The notes beneath the pieces are model-generated. The model was not told the DNA's origin, ran no database searches, and saw only the letters and a list, made by a program, of their open reading frames with translations. From Chryseobacterium sp. C-71 (GTDB lineage Bacteria > Bacteroidota > Bacteroidia > Flavobacteriales > Weeksellaceae): a stretch of DNA of 64,000 bases. Made by a program: the position numbers and the translations under genes. The stretch lies in assembly GCF_020911865.1 (NCBI RefSeq), contig NZ_CP087131.1:434001-498000 (forward strand). Direction: 5' to 3'. Below, in pieces: positions 26,747 to 35,384 of the stretch; position 1 is the first letter of the stretch, and the number at the start of each line of letters is the position of its first letter.

Positions 26747-27670
26747 TTATTTTAGCCATTTCTCGATGGTATTATTGAATATTTCTTGTTGATCTACGAA
26801 GAGATAATGCGAACAGTTTTCTATGATTTTGAAATTCTTTTTTGTGACGATTTTTTGAAGATCATTCAATTGCTTCTCAGAAAATATGCTGTCCTGCTTT
26901 CCATAAATGGCAAATAATTTTACTTGATTTTTCAGCTTTTTTAAGATAGGTTTAGTGTCGATATTATTCCTGATTTCATTTTTGTAAAACAGAATCGGTG
27001 CCTGAGTATTTCGGATGTTATTTTTAAAGAAATCACTTCGTTCATAGTCATTTCGAAGATTATTTGCTTCGGTTGTTGGAGACGGCATCTTAAAATAATT
27101 ATTTTGACCTGCCAGCTCAAAGCATTGCTTTCTGTACGCCGCTGAATTTTTATCTAAACTTTCAATTTCAGCAATTTTAGAAAGCATCAGGCTATCATTT
27201 TGTTTTTGATAAATTATTTTAGTTGTACTTAAAATATGATCATAAGTTTCTTGCTGGGAAAATAGAGCTCCCGCGAGCACTAATGCATTTACTTTTTCAG
27301 GATTTTGCTCTGTGAAAATTGTTCCAACTAAACCTCCAAAACTATGGGCAATCAGGCTTGCTTTTTTAATGTTGTAGAGCTTATAAATTTGATTTAAATC
27401 TCTAATCGCTTCCTCATAAGTAAATGTTGCCGCACTGTCGATTGAACGGCCTTCGCCACGACGGTCGTAGGCAATCACATAAAAACTTTTATCTGCTAAC
27501 TTCTGTGCAGTTGTAGCTTCAAAAAGGGTAGCATTTCCACTCGGTCCTCCGTGAATGAAAATGATTGCCGGATTTGTGTTTTTCCCGTAAGATTTTGAAT
27601 AAACGGTTGAGGTTTGAGCGTCTACCGAAAAAAAAAATAGGACAAGAAGGATCAGAATTATTTTGGTCAT
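26747..27670 (-). CDS. Secreted alpha/beta hydrolase (proline-iminopeptidase-like)
   Basis: 307 residues starting at MTKIILILL, with a signal peptide to about residue 18 (a longer frame adds 18 residues without a better signal). Seen: the oxyanion-hole motif HGGPSG (40-45), the nucleophile elbow AHSFGG (S110) and a late histidine in NCSHYLFVD; an aspartate in IYGKQDSIF completes a likely triad. The HGGPSG motif is typical of the peptidase S33/haloperoxidase-like group. It belongs to the minus-strand accessory run. Substrate unknown. Confidence 0.87.
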   Translation of the reverse strand: MTKIILILLVLFFFSVDAQTSTVYSKSYGKNTNPAIIFIHGGPSGNATLFEATTAQKLADKSFYVIAYDRRGEGRSIDSAATFTYEEAIRDLNQIYKLYNIKKASLIAHSFGGLVGTIFTEQNPEKVNALVLAGALFSQQETYDHILSTTKIIYQKQNDSLMLSKIAEIESLDKNSAAYRKQCFELAGQNNYFKMPSPTTEANNLRNDYERSDFFKNNIRNTQAPILFYKNEIRNNIDTKPILKKLKNQVKLFAIYGKQDSIFSEKQLNDLQKIVTKKNFKIIENCSHYLFVDQQEIFNNTIEKWLK

Positions 27671-27750
27671 TTTATTAAAAAAATTATTAATATGGAGGAT
27701 TTTCAATTGTATTTTGTATTTCATTTTTCATAAATTGTTGCTACACTTTC

Positions 27751-28404
27751 TTAATCAAATTCAAGATCAAAATCTGCATTATCAACCTGTATCTTTACTT
27801 TAGTTCTTTGCTTTTCAGCTTTATCGCTTGTAGGAAACCAATTGCGCTGACTATTTGAAATCACAAATAATCCGTTTTCATTGCCTACAGCCACGAAATC
27901 TTCTCTTTTCGGACCTTTTGAGAAAAATTCCGATTTGGTAATTTTAATTATTTCGTTTCCTAATATTATTGGTTTTTCGGTGACAATTCCAATCTCACTA
28001 ATGCTAATAATACTTTCGTTACTGAATTCATTTTCAGAGTAATTATTCAAATCTTCCCTGGCAATCAATTCCAAAATATTTTTATTGTTGTCGTAGAAAT
28101 AAATCGCTTCCGCTCTCCAGTTTTCAAAATGAGCAACACAGCCTCCATCAATTTCAATGAGTGAAATCTTTTCTGAAATCCACAGCATAGCCTCTTCGAG
28201 CTTATTGCAAGGGATGTTGAATGCAAAATGATATTTTGGTTTTATTTCTTTATTGGTTATTTCGAAAGTCAGTATAGAATTTCCCACATTAAATGAAACC
28301 GAGCTTTCTGTTTTACTAATTATTTTAAACTCCAAAATAGTAGAATAAAATATTTCAGTTTGGTTTAAATCGCTTGTTTGAATAATAAGTTCAGAGATTT
28401 TCAT
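27751..28404 (-). CDS. VOC superfamily protein (glyoxalase/bleomycin-resistance fold)
   Basis: 217 residues with an N-terminal VOC-type domain (residues 1-115: LIIQTSDLNQTEIFYSTILEFKI, and a conserved DNNKNILELIAREDL end) and a shorter second region (120-215) that may form the pseudo-repeat. VOC proteins include dioxygenases, glyoxalases and antibiotic-binding proteins; no metal ligand set is convincing. It sits between a secreted hydrolase and the second class A beta-lactamase (13 bases away), probably cotranscribed with it. Confidence 0.72.
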   Translation of the reverse strand: MKISELIIQTSDLNQTEIFYSTILEFKIISKTESSVSFNVGNSILTFEITNKEIKPKYHFAFNIPCNKLEEAMLWISEKISLIEIDGGCVAHFENWRAEAIYFYDNNKNILELIAREDLNNYSENEFSNESIISISEIGIVTEKPIILGNEIIKITKSEFFSKGPKREDFVAVGNENGLFVISNSQRNWFPTSDKAEKQRTKVKIQVDNADFDLEFD

Positions 28405-28417
28405 TTTTCTAAATTCT

Positions 28418-29299
28418 TTAATCTTTTGTATTTAAATAAAAATCATAAGTAGCTTTGGCAATATCAGCAATCATCTCCTCAGAATCGTCAAAACTTTCAA
28501 ATGTGTCGTGCACAAATACAGCGATATAAATTTTCTTATTGTTGGGCAATTCAATAATTCCAAAATCATTTATGGCACCTGTCATTCCTGCATTATTGGT
28601 AAAAGAAGTTCCTGTTCTGTGGGATACTTCTATGTTTGCTGGAAGTTTTCCTTTCAGACGTTTCATTCCGGTTGTATTGTTGAGCATTGCCTGATAAAGC
28701 CATTTTGTGTGAGTTTTATTTAATATTTTTCCTTCAGAAAATTCTTTCAGCAATAGAGTTGCATAGTTAGGTTTTATCTGATTGACAAACTGAGAATCAT
28801 CTTCCTCATTATTTTTGATGATGAAATTTTCGCTGTCGATGAACGTTTGCACCGTTTCAGTTCCTCCAATGATCCTTAGCAAAATATCTGTTAAATTGTT
28901 ATCACTGTACGAAATCATCCATTTCATTGCTTCTTCCAATGTTATAGAAATATTTCCATTGGGATTTTCTTTTTTAAACGGACTCCAAGTATCTTCCAAA
29001 AGTTCTTCTTTTTTAATGAAGATTTTTTGATTCATAGATAATTTCCCTTTCTCGATTTGATCCAAAATTGCCAGCGCAATGGTAAACTTAACCGTACTTA
29101 ACATTGGATAAAGCTTATTATCATTGATTGAAACAACGTCATTTCCAGATCCGATGATTGAAATTCCTACCTCTGCTTTTTTGTTTGAAACAATCTTTTC
29201 GAGAGTATTTTTTAATTCTAAATTTATCTTTTTTTGGGAAAATACCTGAATGCAGAAAAGGGCAAGAAGGAGTATGAAGGTTTTCTTTTTTGTGATCAT
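28418..29299 (-). CDS. Class A beta-lactamase, subclass A2
   Basis: Second class A serine beta-lactamase, 293 residues with a signal peptide (about 1-21). Seen: S68-T-V-K71, S132-D133-N134, the omega-loop acidic pair E165/E166 in NNEEDD, and R228-T-G230 instead of KTG. It resembles the enzyme at 21708 in overall layout (GGTETVQ, YQxM, HRTG), so both come from the same A2 stock, but they are not recent duplicates. A matching -7 box lies upstream (29321..29328). It is the first gene of the minus-strand run. Confidence 0.92.
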   Translation of the reverse strand: MITKKKTFILLLALFCIQVFSQKKINLELKNTLEKIVSNKKAEVGISIIGSGNDVVSINDNKLYPMLSTVKFTIALAILDQIEKGKLSMNQKIFIKKEELLEDTWSPFKKENPNGNISITLEEAMKWMISYSDNNLTDILLRIIGGTETVQTFIDSENFIIKNNEEDDSQFVNQIKPNYATLLLKEFSEGKILNKTHTKWLYQAMLNNTTGMKRLKGKLPANIEVSHRTGTSFTNNAGMTGAINDFGIIELPNNKKIYIAVFVHDTFESFDDSEEMIADIAKATYDFYLNTKD

Positions 29300-29320
29300 T
29301 TGTTATTCATATTGGGTGAC

Positions 29321-29328
29321 CAAATATA
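29321..29328 (-). promoter_or_regulatory. -7 box of the second class A beta-lactamase
   Basis: Minus-strand TATATTTG, 21 bases before the start codon at 29299, matches TAnnTTTG. Confidence 0.6.
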
Positions 29329-29455
29329 AGATTTTAATCAATACATGGGGAGTCATAGATTTTATCTTTTTCAATGATTCTATCAGGAAAACAGTTACAC
29401 AATGCCTACCTTTACTAAGTTTTTTCAATTAAAAGATTTTCAAATAAAAACTTTA

Positions 29456-30640
29456 ATGCCCGATTCATCTTCTTCACGTATCTCAAAAACCGTGGTTTGG
29501 CTAATGGCCGTTATTTCCGGACTGGTGGTTGCCAATAATTATTACAATCAGCCTTTGCTTGGATTGATTTCGAAAGACTTTAATATCTCTGAAACCGCAG
29601 CAGGAAAAATTTCTGTTCTTACCCAGTTAGGTTATGCTTTCGGATTACTTCTGATTGTCCCTTTGGGCGATAAATTCCTTCGTAAAAAACTGATTTTAAT
29701 CGATTTGCTATTAGTTTTCGGAGCATTATTATGGATGACATTTGCAACGGAAGTATGGATGTTGTATGTAGCGAGTTTGCTGATAGGAATTACATCTGTA
29801 ATCCCACAGTTATTTGTTCCGATTGCAGCTGAGTTATCCTCAGAAAAAGAAAAATCAGGGAATATAGGATTGGTCGTTTCAGGATTATTACTCGGAATTT
29901 TACTTTCAAGATTTGTTGGTGGAATTGTCGGTGAACTTTGGGGATGGCGAACGATGTACGGAATCGCAGCTGGATTAATGCTGGTAGTCTGGCTTTTCGT
30001 TTATAAAATGCTTCCGGTGTTACAACCCAATTTTAAAGGAACGTATATTGAATTGATGAGGTCTGTAGCCCATTTAGCAAAAACTCAGCCTGTTTTACAG
30101 TTGGCCTCCTTTCGTGGGGCAATGGCTTTCGGGTCGATGTGTGCATTATTCACAACTTTAGTTTTCCATATGGAAAGACCTCCGTTTGAGGTCGGAGCTT
30201 CCGTAGTCGGAAGTTTTGGTTTGGCAGGAGCAGTTGGTGCTTTAGCAGCCGCTAAAGTCGGAAAGTTGCAAAAGAGCATTTCTTTAAACAGAATTATTTT
30301 ATACGCTTTGTTGATTTTAATTGGAAGTTGGGGATTCACCTATTTTGCAGGAAATACGTATTGGGGATTGATTGTCGGTGTTATGCTGATTGATTTGGGT
30401 GTGCAGTCGAGCCATATTATGAATCAGACCAATTATTTTTTACTGAAAACTACTGCAGTTAACCGCTTGAATACTGTTTATATGGTTTCTTATTTCATCG
30501 GTGGTTCGTTGGGAACATGGCTGGCTTCTGTCGCATGGCAATATGCGCAGTGGGAGGGAGTTTGTACGGTTGGTGTTGTGATGGGGTTGTTGGCATTATC
30601 AGCACATATTCTCTTTAGCAAGAAAGTAATATCAAATTAA
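29456..30640 (+). CDS. MFS transporter
   Basis: 394-residue inner-membrane transporter when started at MPDSSSSRIS (an upstream Met 18 codons earlier lacks any distinguishing signal). Twelve hydrophobic segments are visible, with the conserved loop 2-3 motif PLGDKFLRKK and the family opening ISGLVVANNYYNQPLLGLISKDF. The sequence is closest in feel to drug:H+ antiporters of the YdhP/AraJ-like group. It diverges from the second class A beta-lactamase; the shared 156-base gap holds promoters for both. The substrate is unknown. Confidence 0.88.
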   Translation: MPDSSSSRISKTVVWLMAVISGLVVANNYYNQPLLGLISKDFNISETAAGKISVLTQLGYAFGLLLIVPLGDKFLRKKLILIDLLLVFGALLWMTFATEVWMLYVASLLIGITSVIPQLFVPIAAELSSEKEKSGNIGLVVSGLLLGILLSRFVGGIVGELWGWRTMYGIAAGLMLVVWLFVYKMLPVLQPNFKGTYIELMRSVAHLAKTQPVLQLASFRGAMAFGSMCALFTTLVFHMERPPFEVGASVVGSFGLAGAVGALAAAKVGKLQKSISLNRIILYALLILIGSWGFTYFAGNTYWGLIVGVMLIDLGVQSSHIMNQTNYFLLKTTAVNRLNTVYMVSYFIGGSLGTWLASVAWQYAQWEGVCTVGVVMGLLALSAHILFSKKVISN

Positions 30641-30648
30641 TATATTTG
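30641..30648 (+). promoter_or_regulatory. -7 box before the FrnE-like gene
   Basis: TATATTTG begins at the base after the MFS stop codon and lies 16 bases before the next start. Confidence 0.55.
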
Positions 30649-30664
30649 ACCTTAAAATAAATTC

Positions 30665-31363
30665 ATGAAAATAGAAATCTGGTCAGACGTGATGTGTCCG
30701 TTCTGTTATATCGGGAAGAAAAATTTTGAGCAGGCATTAGAAAAACTGCCGTTTAAAGATGAAGTAGAAGTAGAGTGGAAGAGTTTTCAGCTTGATCCCA
30801 CTTTAGCACTTGCGGAAACAAAGACTACTGCAGAATATTTCAGAGAGAAGAAAGGTTTTCCTGAAGAACAGGCAAAGCAGATGACCGCTCAGGTTGTACA
30901 AATGGGAAAAGCTTCTGGTATTGATTTTAATTTTGAAAAAGCTTTGATTACCAATACATTTCCAGCACACAAAATTCTTCACCTAGCAAAAAAGCACGGT
31001 AAATCTTCAGAGATGGAAGAAGAATTATTTAAAGCTCATTTTTTAAATGGTGAAAATGTAGGCAGTACAGAAGTCTTGTCAAATTTAGCAGAAAAATTAG
31101 GCATCAACAAAGATGAAGCATTGCAAACACTAAGTTCTGACGAATTTAATAACGAAGTGAATCAAGATGTAACTGAAGGTCGTAAAAATGGCGTTACCGG
31201 AGTTCCTTTCTTTATTTTAAACGGAAAATATGCCGTTTCAGGAGCGCAGCCGGCAGAACTTTTTGAGGAAGCTTTAACGCAAACGTATAACGAAACTGTA
31301 AAGCCTTTTAAAGCTTCCAAGGATTCTGATTTATCTTGTGATGCAGACGGTTGCAGTATTTAA
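30665..31363 (+). CDS. DsbA family oxidoreductase, FrnE type
   Basis: 232-residue cytoplasmic thiol-disulfide oxidoreductase. Seen: the redox motif C11-P-F-C14 close to the N-terminus, the family helical insertion around FREKKGFPEEQAKQM, the cis-proline region GVPFFILNGKYAVSGAQP, and a C-terminal cysteine pair in SCDADGCSI. No signal peptide, so it acts inside the cell, as FrnE-like proteins do; some isomerise polyketides but most act in oxidative stress. It is followed by the nucleosidase-like gene after 24 bases. Confidence 0.92.
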   Translation: MKIEIWSDVMCPFCYIGKKNFEQALEKLPFKDEVEVEWKSFQLDPTLALAETKTTAEYFREKKGFPEEQAKQMTAQVVQMGKASGIDFNFEKALITNTFPAHKILHLAKKHGKSSEMEEELFKAHFLNGENVGSTEVLSNLAEKLGINKDEALQTLSSDEFNNEVNQDVTEGRKNGVTGVPFFILNGKYAVSGAQPAELFEEALTQTYNETVKPFKASKDSDLSCDADGCSI

Positions 31364-31387
31364 TTTAAGCTATTTTTCAATTTAAAA

Positions 31388-31975
31388 ATGATAAAAATAA
31401 ATAATCAAACAACGTTTACCGTTGAAGACACCCTCTTTGTTTTCGCTTTAGTATCTGAAGCAGGAAAAGCTTTTGATCACACTCAAAAACTCATCACCGG
31501 AATCGGAAAAGTAAGCGCAGCAATTGAACTTACCAAAGAAATCATCAGAAGAAAACCAAAGTTAATTGTGAATCTTGGCTCGGCAGGTGGAGTAGGTTTT
31601 CATAAAGGCGAGATTATCTGTTGCACGAAGTTTATCCAGCGAGATATGGATGCGCAGGGTTTAGGATTTAAAAAATTTGAAACACCGTTATCCAACATCC
31701 CGATTGTTCTAGAACATGGTTTAAAAATGGACGGCGTGGAAGAAGGAATTTGTGGCAGCGGCGACAGTTTTGAGATGAATCACATCAACACCGAATATAA
31801 TGTCATCGACATGGAAGCGTATTCGTTGGCTTTCATTGCCATGCAGGAAAACATTCCTTTTCTATGTTTAAAATATATTTCTGATGATGCAGGAAGCGAT
31901 GCTGCAGACGATTGGTCGGTTCAGGTTCTTTTAGCTTCAGAAGCGTTTAGAAAACTTTTGTTTGGTGAAAACTGA
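31388..31975 (+). CDS. Nucleoside phosphorylase-like protein (MTA/SAH nucleosidase type)
   Basis: 195 residues of the purine-nucleoside phosphorylase fold. Seen: TGIGKVSAA (37-45), VNLGSAGG (61-68), GSGDSFEM (124-130), the substrate-binding VIDMEAYS (139-146) and the acid ISDDAGSDAADDW (164-176). This is shorter than canonical MTA/SAH nucleosidase (about 230), chiefly at the front, so the exact nucleoside specificity is uncertain. Cotranscription with the FrnE-like gene is likely. Confidence 0.85.
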   Translation: MIKINNQTTFTVEDTLFVFALVSEAGKAFDHTQKLITGIGKVSAAIELTKEIIRRKPKLIVNLGSAGGVGFHKGEIICCTKFIQRDMDAQGLGFKKFETPLSNIPIVLEHGLKMDGVEEGICGSGDSFEMNHINTEYNVIDMEAYSLAFIAMQENIPFLCLKYISDDAGSDAADDWSVQVLLASEAFRKLLFGEN

Positions 31976-32023
31976 AAATTTTTAAATAGTTTTACAGTTA
32001 AAAAAAATAAACACAAATGATTA

Positions 32024-33259
32024 ATGGAGAATATTGATGAATTAATTGCCCATTTCAATTTTACGCAAACCAGAAAATCAAAAAAATATCTCAACTTATT
32101 TTTTAGTAAAAAATCTTTCGACTTAAAACATACTTTGTATGTTCAGCAGAAGCTAAAGATGTTCATGGAAAATTTTCAGCTTTTAGAAACTTTTCATTTC
32201 AATGAGAATAAAGTCTCTTATATCCAGAAGTTTTTGGATGAGAATAATGCCGATCATTACACGCTTTTAAGCAGCATAAGATATCGTGAGTATTACAGAG
32301 AGACCAACAACAATATCAATTTATTTATAGAATTTTTTCACCGTTTTGGATTGATTCTAAGAAATTTTAAGAAAACAAATCTCCATTTAGACTACTGTAA
32401 AGAGATTGATACCACTATTGCATTTATCAATTCTCTGTCAGTCAATGAATGTTACGGTAAAGTATTAGATTTTAATCAGAGAAAAGCTCTTTTAACCCAA
32501 TTAGAAAAGGAAACGAAAGATAAAAACAAAAGATTTGTAGCATTTTGGGACTTCTTTTATATGTTTGACGTCTATGTCAGTATATCTAAAGGAATAAGAG
32601 TTCATGATTTGGAATTTCCACATTTTAATACCAAAAATGAATTTACAATTAAAGATTTTTATCATTTAGATTTAAAAAGTTCCGTTAAAAATAACTTTGA
32701 AGTAAAGAATCAAAATACAGTTGTTTTCACCGGAGCCAATATGTCTGGAAAGTCTACTGCGATGAAGTCTCTAAGTACAATCGTATTGCTTGCTCATTTA
32801 GGAATTGCAGTTCCGTCGGCACATTGTAATATTCCATTTTATGAAAGCATCTTTTTACATTTTTCGGTAAATGATAATCTGAAAGAAGGATACAGTCTGT
32901 TTGCTCAGGAAATCATTAATTTGAAAAAAATTTTAATTGAATTAAAATCAAAAAACTGTTTTGTGGTTTTTGATGAAATATTCAGCGGAACCAATATCAA
33001 TGACGCCTCGCAAATAACGGTAAAAACCATTAATGGCTTATCTAAATTTGAAAAATCAATGTTTATTTTTTCAACCCATTTGAATGTCATAGAAAACCAT
33101 CTTACCAAACATAACAATATAAAAGTTTTACATCTGGAGTGTTTCTTGGAACAAAATGAATTGAAATTTACTTATCAATTAAAAGAGGGTTGGTCTAAGC
33201 TTGAAGTAGGAAATGTATTATTCGAACAATACGGTTTGAACGAACTTTTGGAAAGCTGA
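32024..33259 (+). CDS. Short MutS-like ATPase
   Basis: 411 residues corresponding to the core lever and ATPase parts of MutS family proteins, with no mismatch-binding domain I or connector domain. Seen: Walker A TGANMSGKST (about 237-246), the Q-loop region, Walker B FVVFDEIFSGTN with the D-loop-like NINDAS, and the downstream STHLNVI histidine. The N-terminal 220 residues are helical and match the MutS core only loosely. It lacks the C-terminal Smr nuclease of MutS2. Its role (repair, recombination or another DNA transaction) is not known. Confidence 0.82.
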   Translation: MENIDELIAHFNFTQTRKSKKYLNLFFSKKSFDLKHTLYVQQKLKMFMENFQLLETFHFNENKVSYIQKFLDENNADHYTLLSSIRYREYYRETNNNINLFIEFFHRFGLILRNFKKTNLHLDYCKEIDTTIAFINSLSVNECYGKVLDFNQRKALLTQLEKETKDKNKRFVAFWDFFYMFDVYVSISKGIRVHDLEFPHFNTKNEFTIKDFYHLDLKSSVKNNFEVKNQNTVVFTGANMSGKSTAMKSLSTIVLLAHLGIAVPSAHCNIPFYESIFLHFSVNDNLKEGYSLFAQEIINLKKILIELKSKNCFVVFDEIFSGTNINDASQITVKTINGLSKFEKSMFIFSTHLNVIENHLTKHNNIKVLHLECFLEQNELKFTYQLKEGWSKLEVGNVLFEQYGLNELLES

Positions 33260-33265
33260 TTTAAA

Positions 33266-33522
33266 CTATGTTATCGTAAAAACTGATTTTTCATATTCCA
33301 AATGCGAAACTCCAACTTTCTCCTTAAACAGCCTCGTAAAATGCTGCAGATATTTAAATCCCAAATCATAAGCCACCTGACTGATTGATTTGCGATATCA
33401 AAAATCTTCTCTTTCGCCACATCAATCACCTTTGACTGTATGTATTGATGAGCCGTTTTTCCGGTTTCTTTTTTAATCAGATCACTAAAATAATTCTTTG
33501 CGACTTCTAAAGTAAAATATTT
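33266..33522 (-). pseudogene. AraC-family regulator pseudogene (3' fragment with frameshift)
   Basis: On the minus strand two frames together read an AraC helix-turn-helix domain: one frame gives VAKNYFSDLIKKETGKTAHQY and VIDVAKEKIFDIA, then after a one-base shift near 33390 the other continues KSISQVAYDLGFKYLQHFTR and ends at a stop at 33266. The first frame is closed by a stop at 33523, so the N-terminal domain is gone. The remaining domain resembles the AraC regulators at 20768 and 34466. It lies immediately upstream of the second SDR-AraC module, and the 120 bases from 33523 to 33643 are its promoter region. Confidence 0.85.
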
Positions 33523-33554
33523 TTATAGTTTAAAACTAAATGAATGTTGTTTCG

Positions 33555-33617
33555 TCATTTCGGATACAACCAAACTCATTTTGGCAACATTTCCCTCACT
33601 GCGTCTGCGGACATTTG
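33555..33617 (+). promoter_or_regulatory. Promoter of the second SDR-AraC module with two 21-bp-spaced repeats
   Basis: Two related segments beginning TCATTT at 33555 (TCATTTCGGATACAAC) and 33576 (TCATTTTGGCAACATT) are exactly 21 bp apart. About 18 bases past the second is a -7-like box GACATTTG (33610..33617), 26 bases before the SDR start. Spacing and order equal those of the promoter at 19779, and the ATTT-GG-ACAA core is shared. Confidence 0.6.
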
Positions 33618-33643
33618 TATTATAAAATTTAAATAAAATTACA

Positions 33644-34453
33644 ATGCAAAAAACAATTTTCATTACAGGCGCATCATCAGGATTAGGAAAAGCGACAGCC
33701 AAATTATTTCAGTCAAACGGCTGGAAAGTTATCGCAACAATGCGAAATCCTCAAAACGAAACCGAACTTTCCCAATTGGAAAATGTAACCTTGCTTCCGC
33801 TGGATGTCACCAATCTGGAGCAGATTCAGGATACGGTAAAAAAGGCAATTGAATTTCATACGATTGATGTGGTTTTTAACAATGCAGGTTATGGTTTGAT
33901 TGGAGCTTTGGAAGCGTTGACAGACGAACAAATCGTAAAACAGCTGGATACCAATCTACTCGGAGTAATCCGCGTGACGCAGGCTTTTATTCCTTATTTC
34001 AGAAAGAACAGAAACGGATTATTTATCACAACGACTTCGATTGGCGGACTTCTGACTTTCCCACTGGATTCGCTTTATCACGCTACAAAATGGGCGTTGG
34101 AAGGCTGGAGCGAAAGTATGTCTTTTGAATTGGCTTTGCATAATGTTGGCATCAAAACTATTGCGCCGGGCGGAATTAAAACTAATTTTGCAGGAGAATC
34201 ATTAGCCGTTGCCAACCATCCGGCTTATGAAGAAGGAATGCAGAAATTATTTGAATTAATGAATCCGGATAATTTCGAACCGGTAGAATGGATTGCAGAT
34301 GTGGTTTATGAAGCGGCGACAGACGGGAAAAACCAATTGCGATATGTGACGGGAGAATTTGCGAACCAGTTGTACAATCGTCGTTTGAAAATCGGTTCCG
34401 AAGCTGCAGTTCAGGAGATGAAACAGATGGCATTTGGAGATTTAATCAATTAA
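33644..34453 (+). CDS. SDR family oxidoreductase, second SDR-AraC module
   Basis: 269-residue classical short-chain dehydrogenase. Seen: TGASSGLG (8-15), NNAG (79-82), S132, and catalytic Y145 and K149 (YHATK). It is homologous to the SDR at 19879 and like it is followed on the same strand by an AraC gene (12-base gap here, no terminator between). The upstream repeats point to control by that AraC protein. Cytoplasmic; substrate unknown. Confidence 0.92.
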   Translation: MQKTIFITGASSGLGKATAKLFQSNGWKVIATMRNPQNETELSQLENVTLLPLDVTNLEQIQDTVKKAIEFHTIDVVFNNAGYGLIGALEALTDEQIVKQLDTNLLGVIRVTQAFIPYFRKNRNGLFITTTSIGGLLTFPLDSLYHATKWALEGWSESMSFELALHNVGIKTIAPGGIKTNFAGESLAVANHPAYEEGMQKLFELMNPDNFEPVEWIADVVYEAATDGKNQLRYVTGEFANQLYNRRLKIGSEAAVQEMKQMAFGDLIN

Positions 34454-34465
34454 AAAAATTAAGAA

Positions 34466-35377
34466 ATGAATAATCCGATAAAAGTAGATTCCATATCTCA
34501 GCTTCACGAGATGCTGGGTTTTGGGAAGCCTGTTCACCCTTTGATTAGCATTAATGACAACACGAATATGATTGTTGACGATCATCTTTTGAACCAGCAT
34601 TTTCTGTTCAATTTCTACAAGATTTCTTACAAAAAAACACTGAAAGGCAAAATTGGTTATGGGCAGGGCTATTATGATTTTGACGAAGGCGGAATGGTTT
34701 TTACTGCGCCTAATCAACTCATTTCCACGAGCGCCGATGATATGGAATATGAAGGTTTGACTTTGCTCATTCATCCCGACTTTTTTAGAAATTATTCATT
34801 AGCTACCCGTATTAAAAGCTTTGGATTCTTTTCATATTCTGCAAACGAAGCTTTATTTCTATCAGACAAAGAAAAGCAAACGATATTTTCAGTTTTTGAT
34901 AATATTAAGGAAGAATTGAATAATACGATTGATGATTTCAGCCAGGATGTTATTCTTTCTCACATCGAGGTTTTGCTCAATTACAGCAACCGTTTTTACA
35001 AGCGCCAATTCATTACCAGAAAAGCAGTGAACAACGATTTGCTTTCGAAAATTGAGGAACTTTTAAATGTCTATTTTGATAAAGAAAGCGGATTGAATCA
35101 AGGTTTGCCAACCGTTGAGTTTCTCGCAACCGAACTCAGTCTTTCTCCACGATATTTAAGTGATATGCTTCGGTCTTTGACGGGGCAAAATGCTCAACAG
35201 CTCATCCACGAAAAACTGATCGAAAAAGCAAAAGATTATCTCACGACGACCCAACTTTCAGTAGCAGAAATCGCTTACCAATTGGGTTTTGAGCATTCGC
35301 AGTCTTTCAATAAGTTATTTAAAAATAAGACCAATCAGACGCCTGTACAATTCAAGCAAGGTTTTTATCATAACTAA
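34466..35377 (+). CDS. AraC family transcriptional regulator, second SDR-AraC module
   Basis: 303 residues, homologous end to end with the AraC at 20768. The N-terminal sensor domain is followed by a C-terminal AraC DNA-binding pair: ATELSLSPRYLSDMLRSLTG and SVAEIAYQLGFEHSQSFNKLFK. The SDR is 12 bases upstream and an NTF2-like gene starts seven bases downstream, so all three form one operon. Autoregulation through the upstream repeats is an inference. Confidence 0.93.
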   Translation: MNNPIKVDSISQLHEMLGFGKPVHPLISINDNTNMIVDDHLLNQHFLFNFYKISYKKTLKGKIGYGQGYYDFDEGGMVFTAPNQLISTSADDMEYEGLTLLIHPDFFRNYSLATRIKSFGFFSYSANEALFLSDKEKQTIFSVFDNIKEELNNTIDDFSQDVILSHIEVLLNYSNRFYKRQFITRKAVNNDLLSKIEELLNVYFDKESGLNQGLPTVEFLATELSLSPRYLSDMLRSLTGQNAQQLIHEKLIEKAKDYLTTTQLSVAEIAYQLGFEHSQSFNKLFKNKTNQTPVQFKQGFYHN

Positions 35378-35384
35378 ATTTAAA

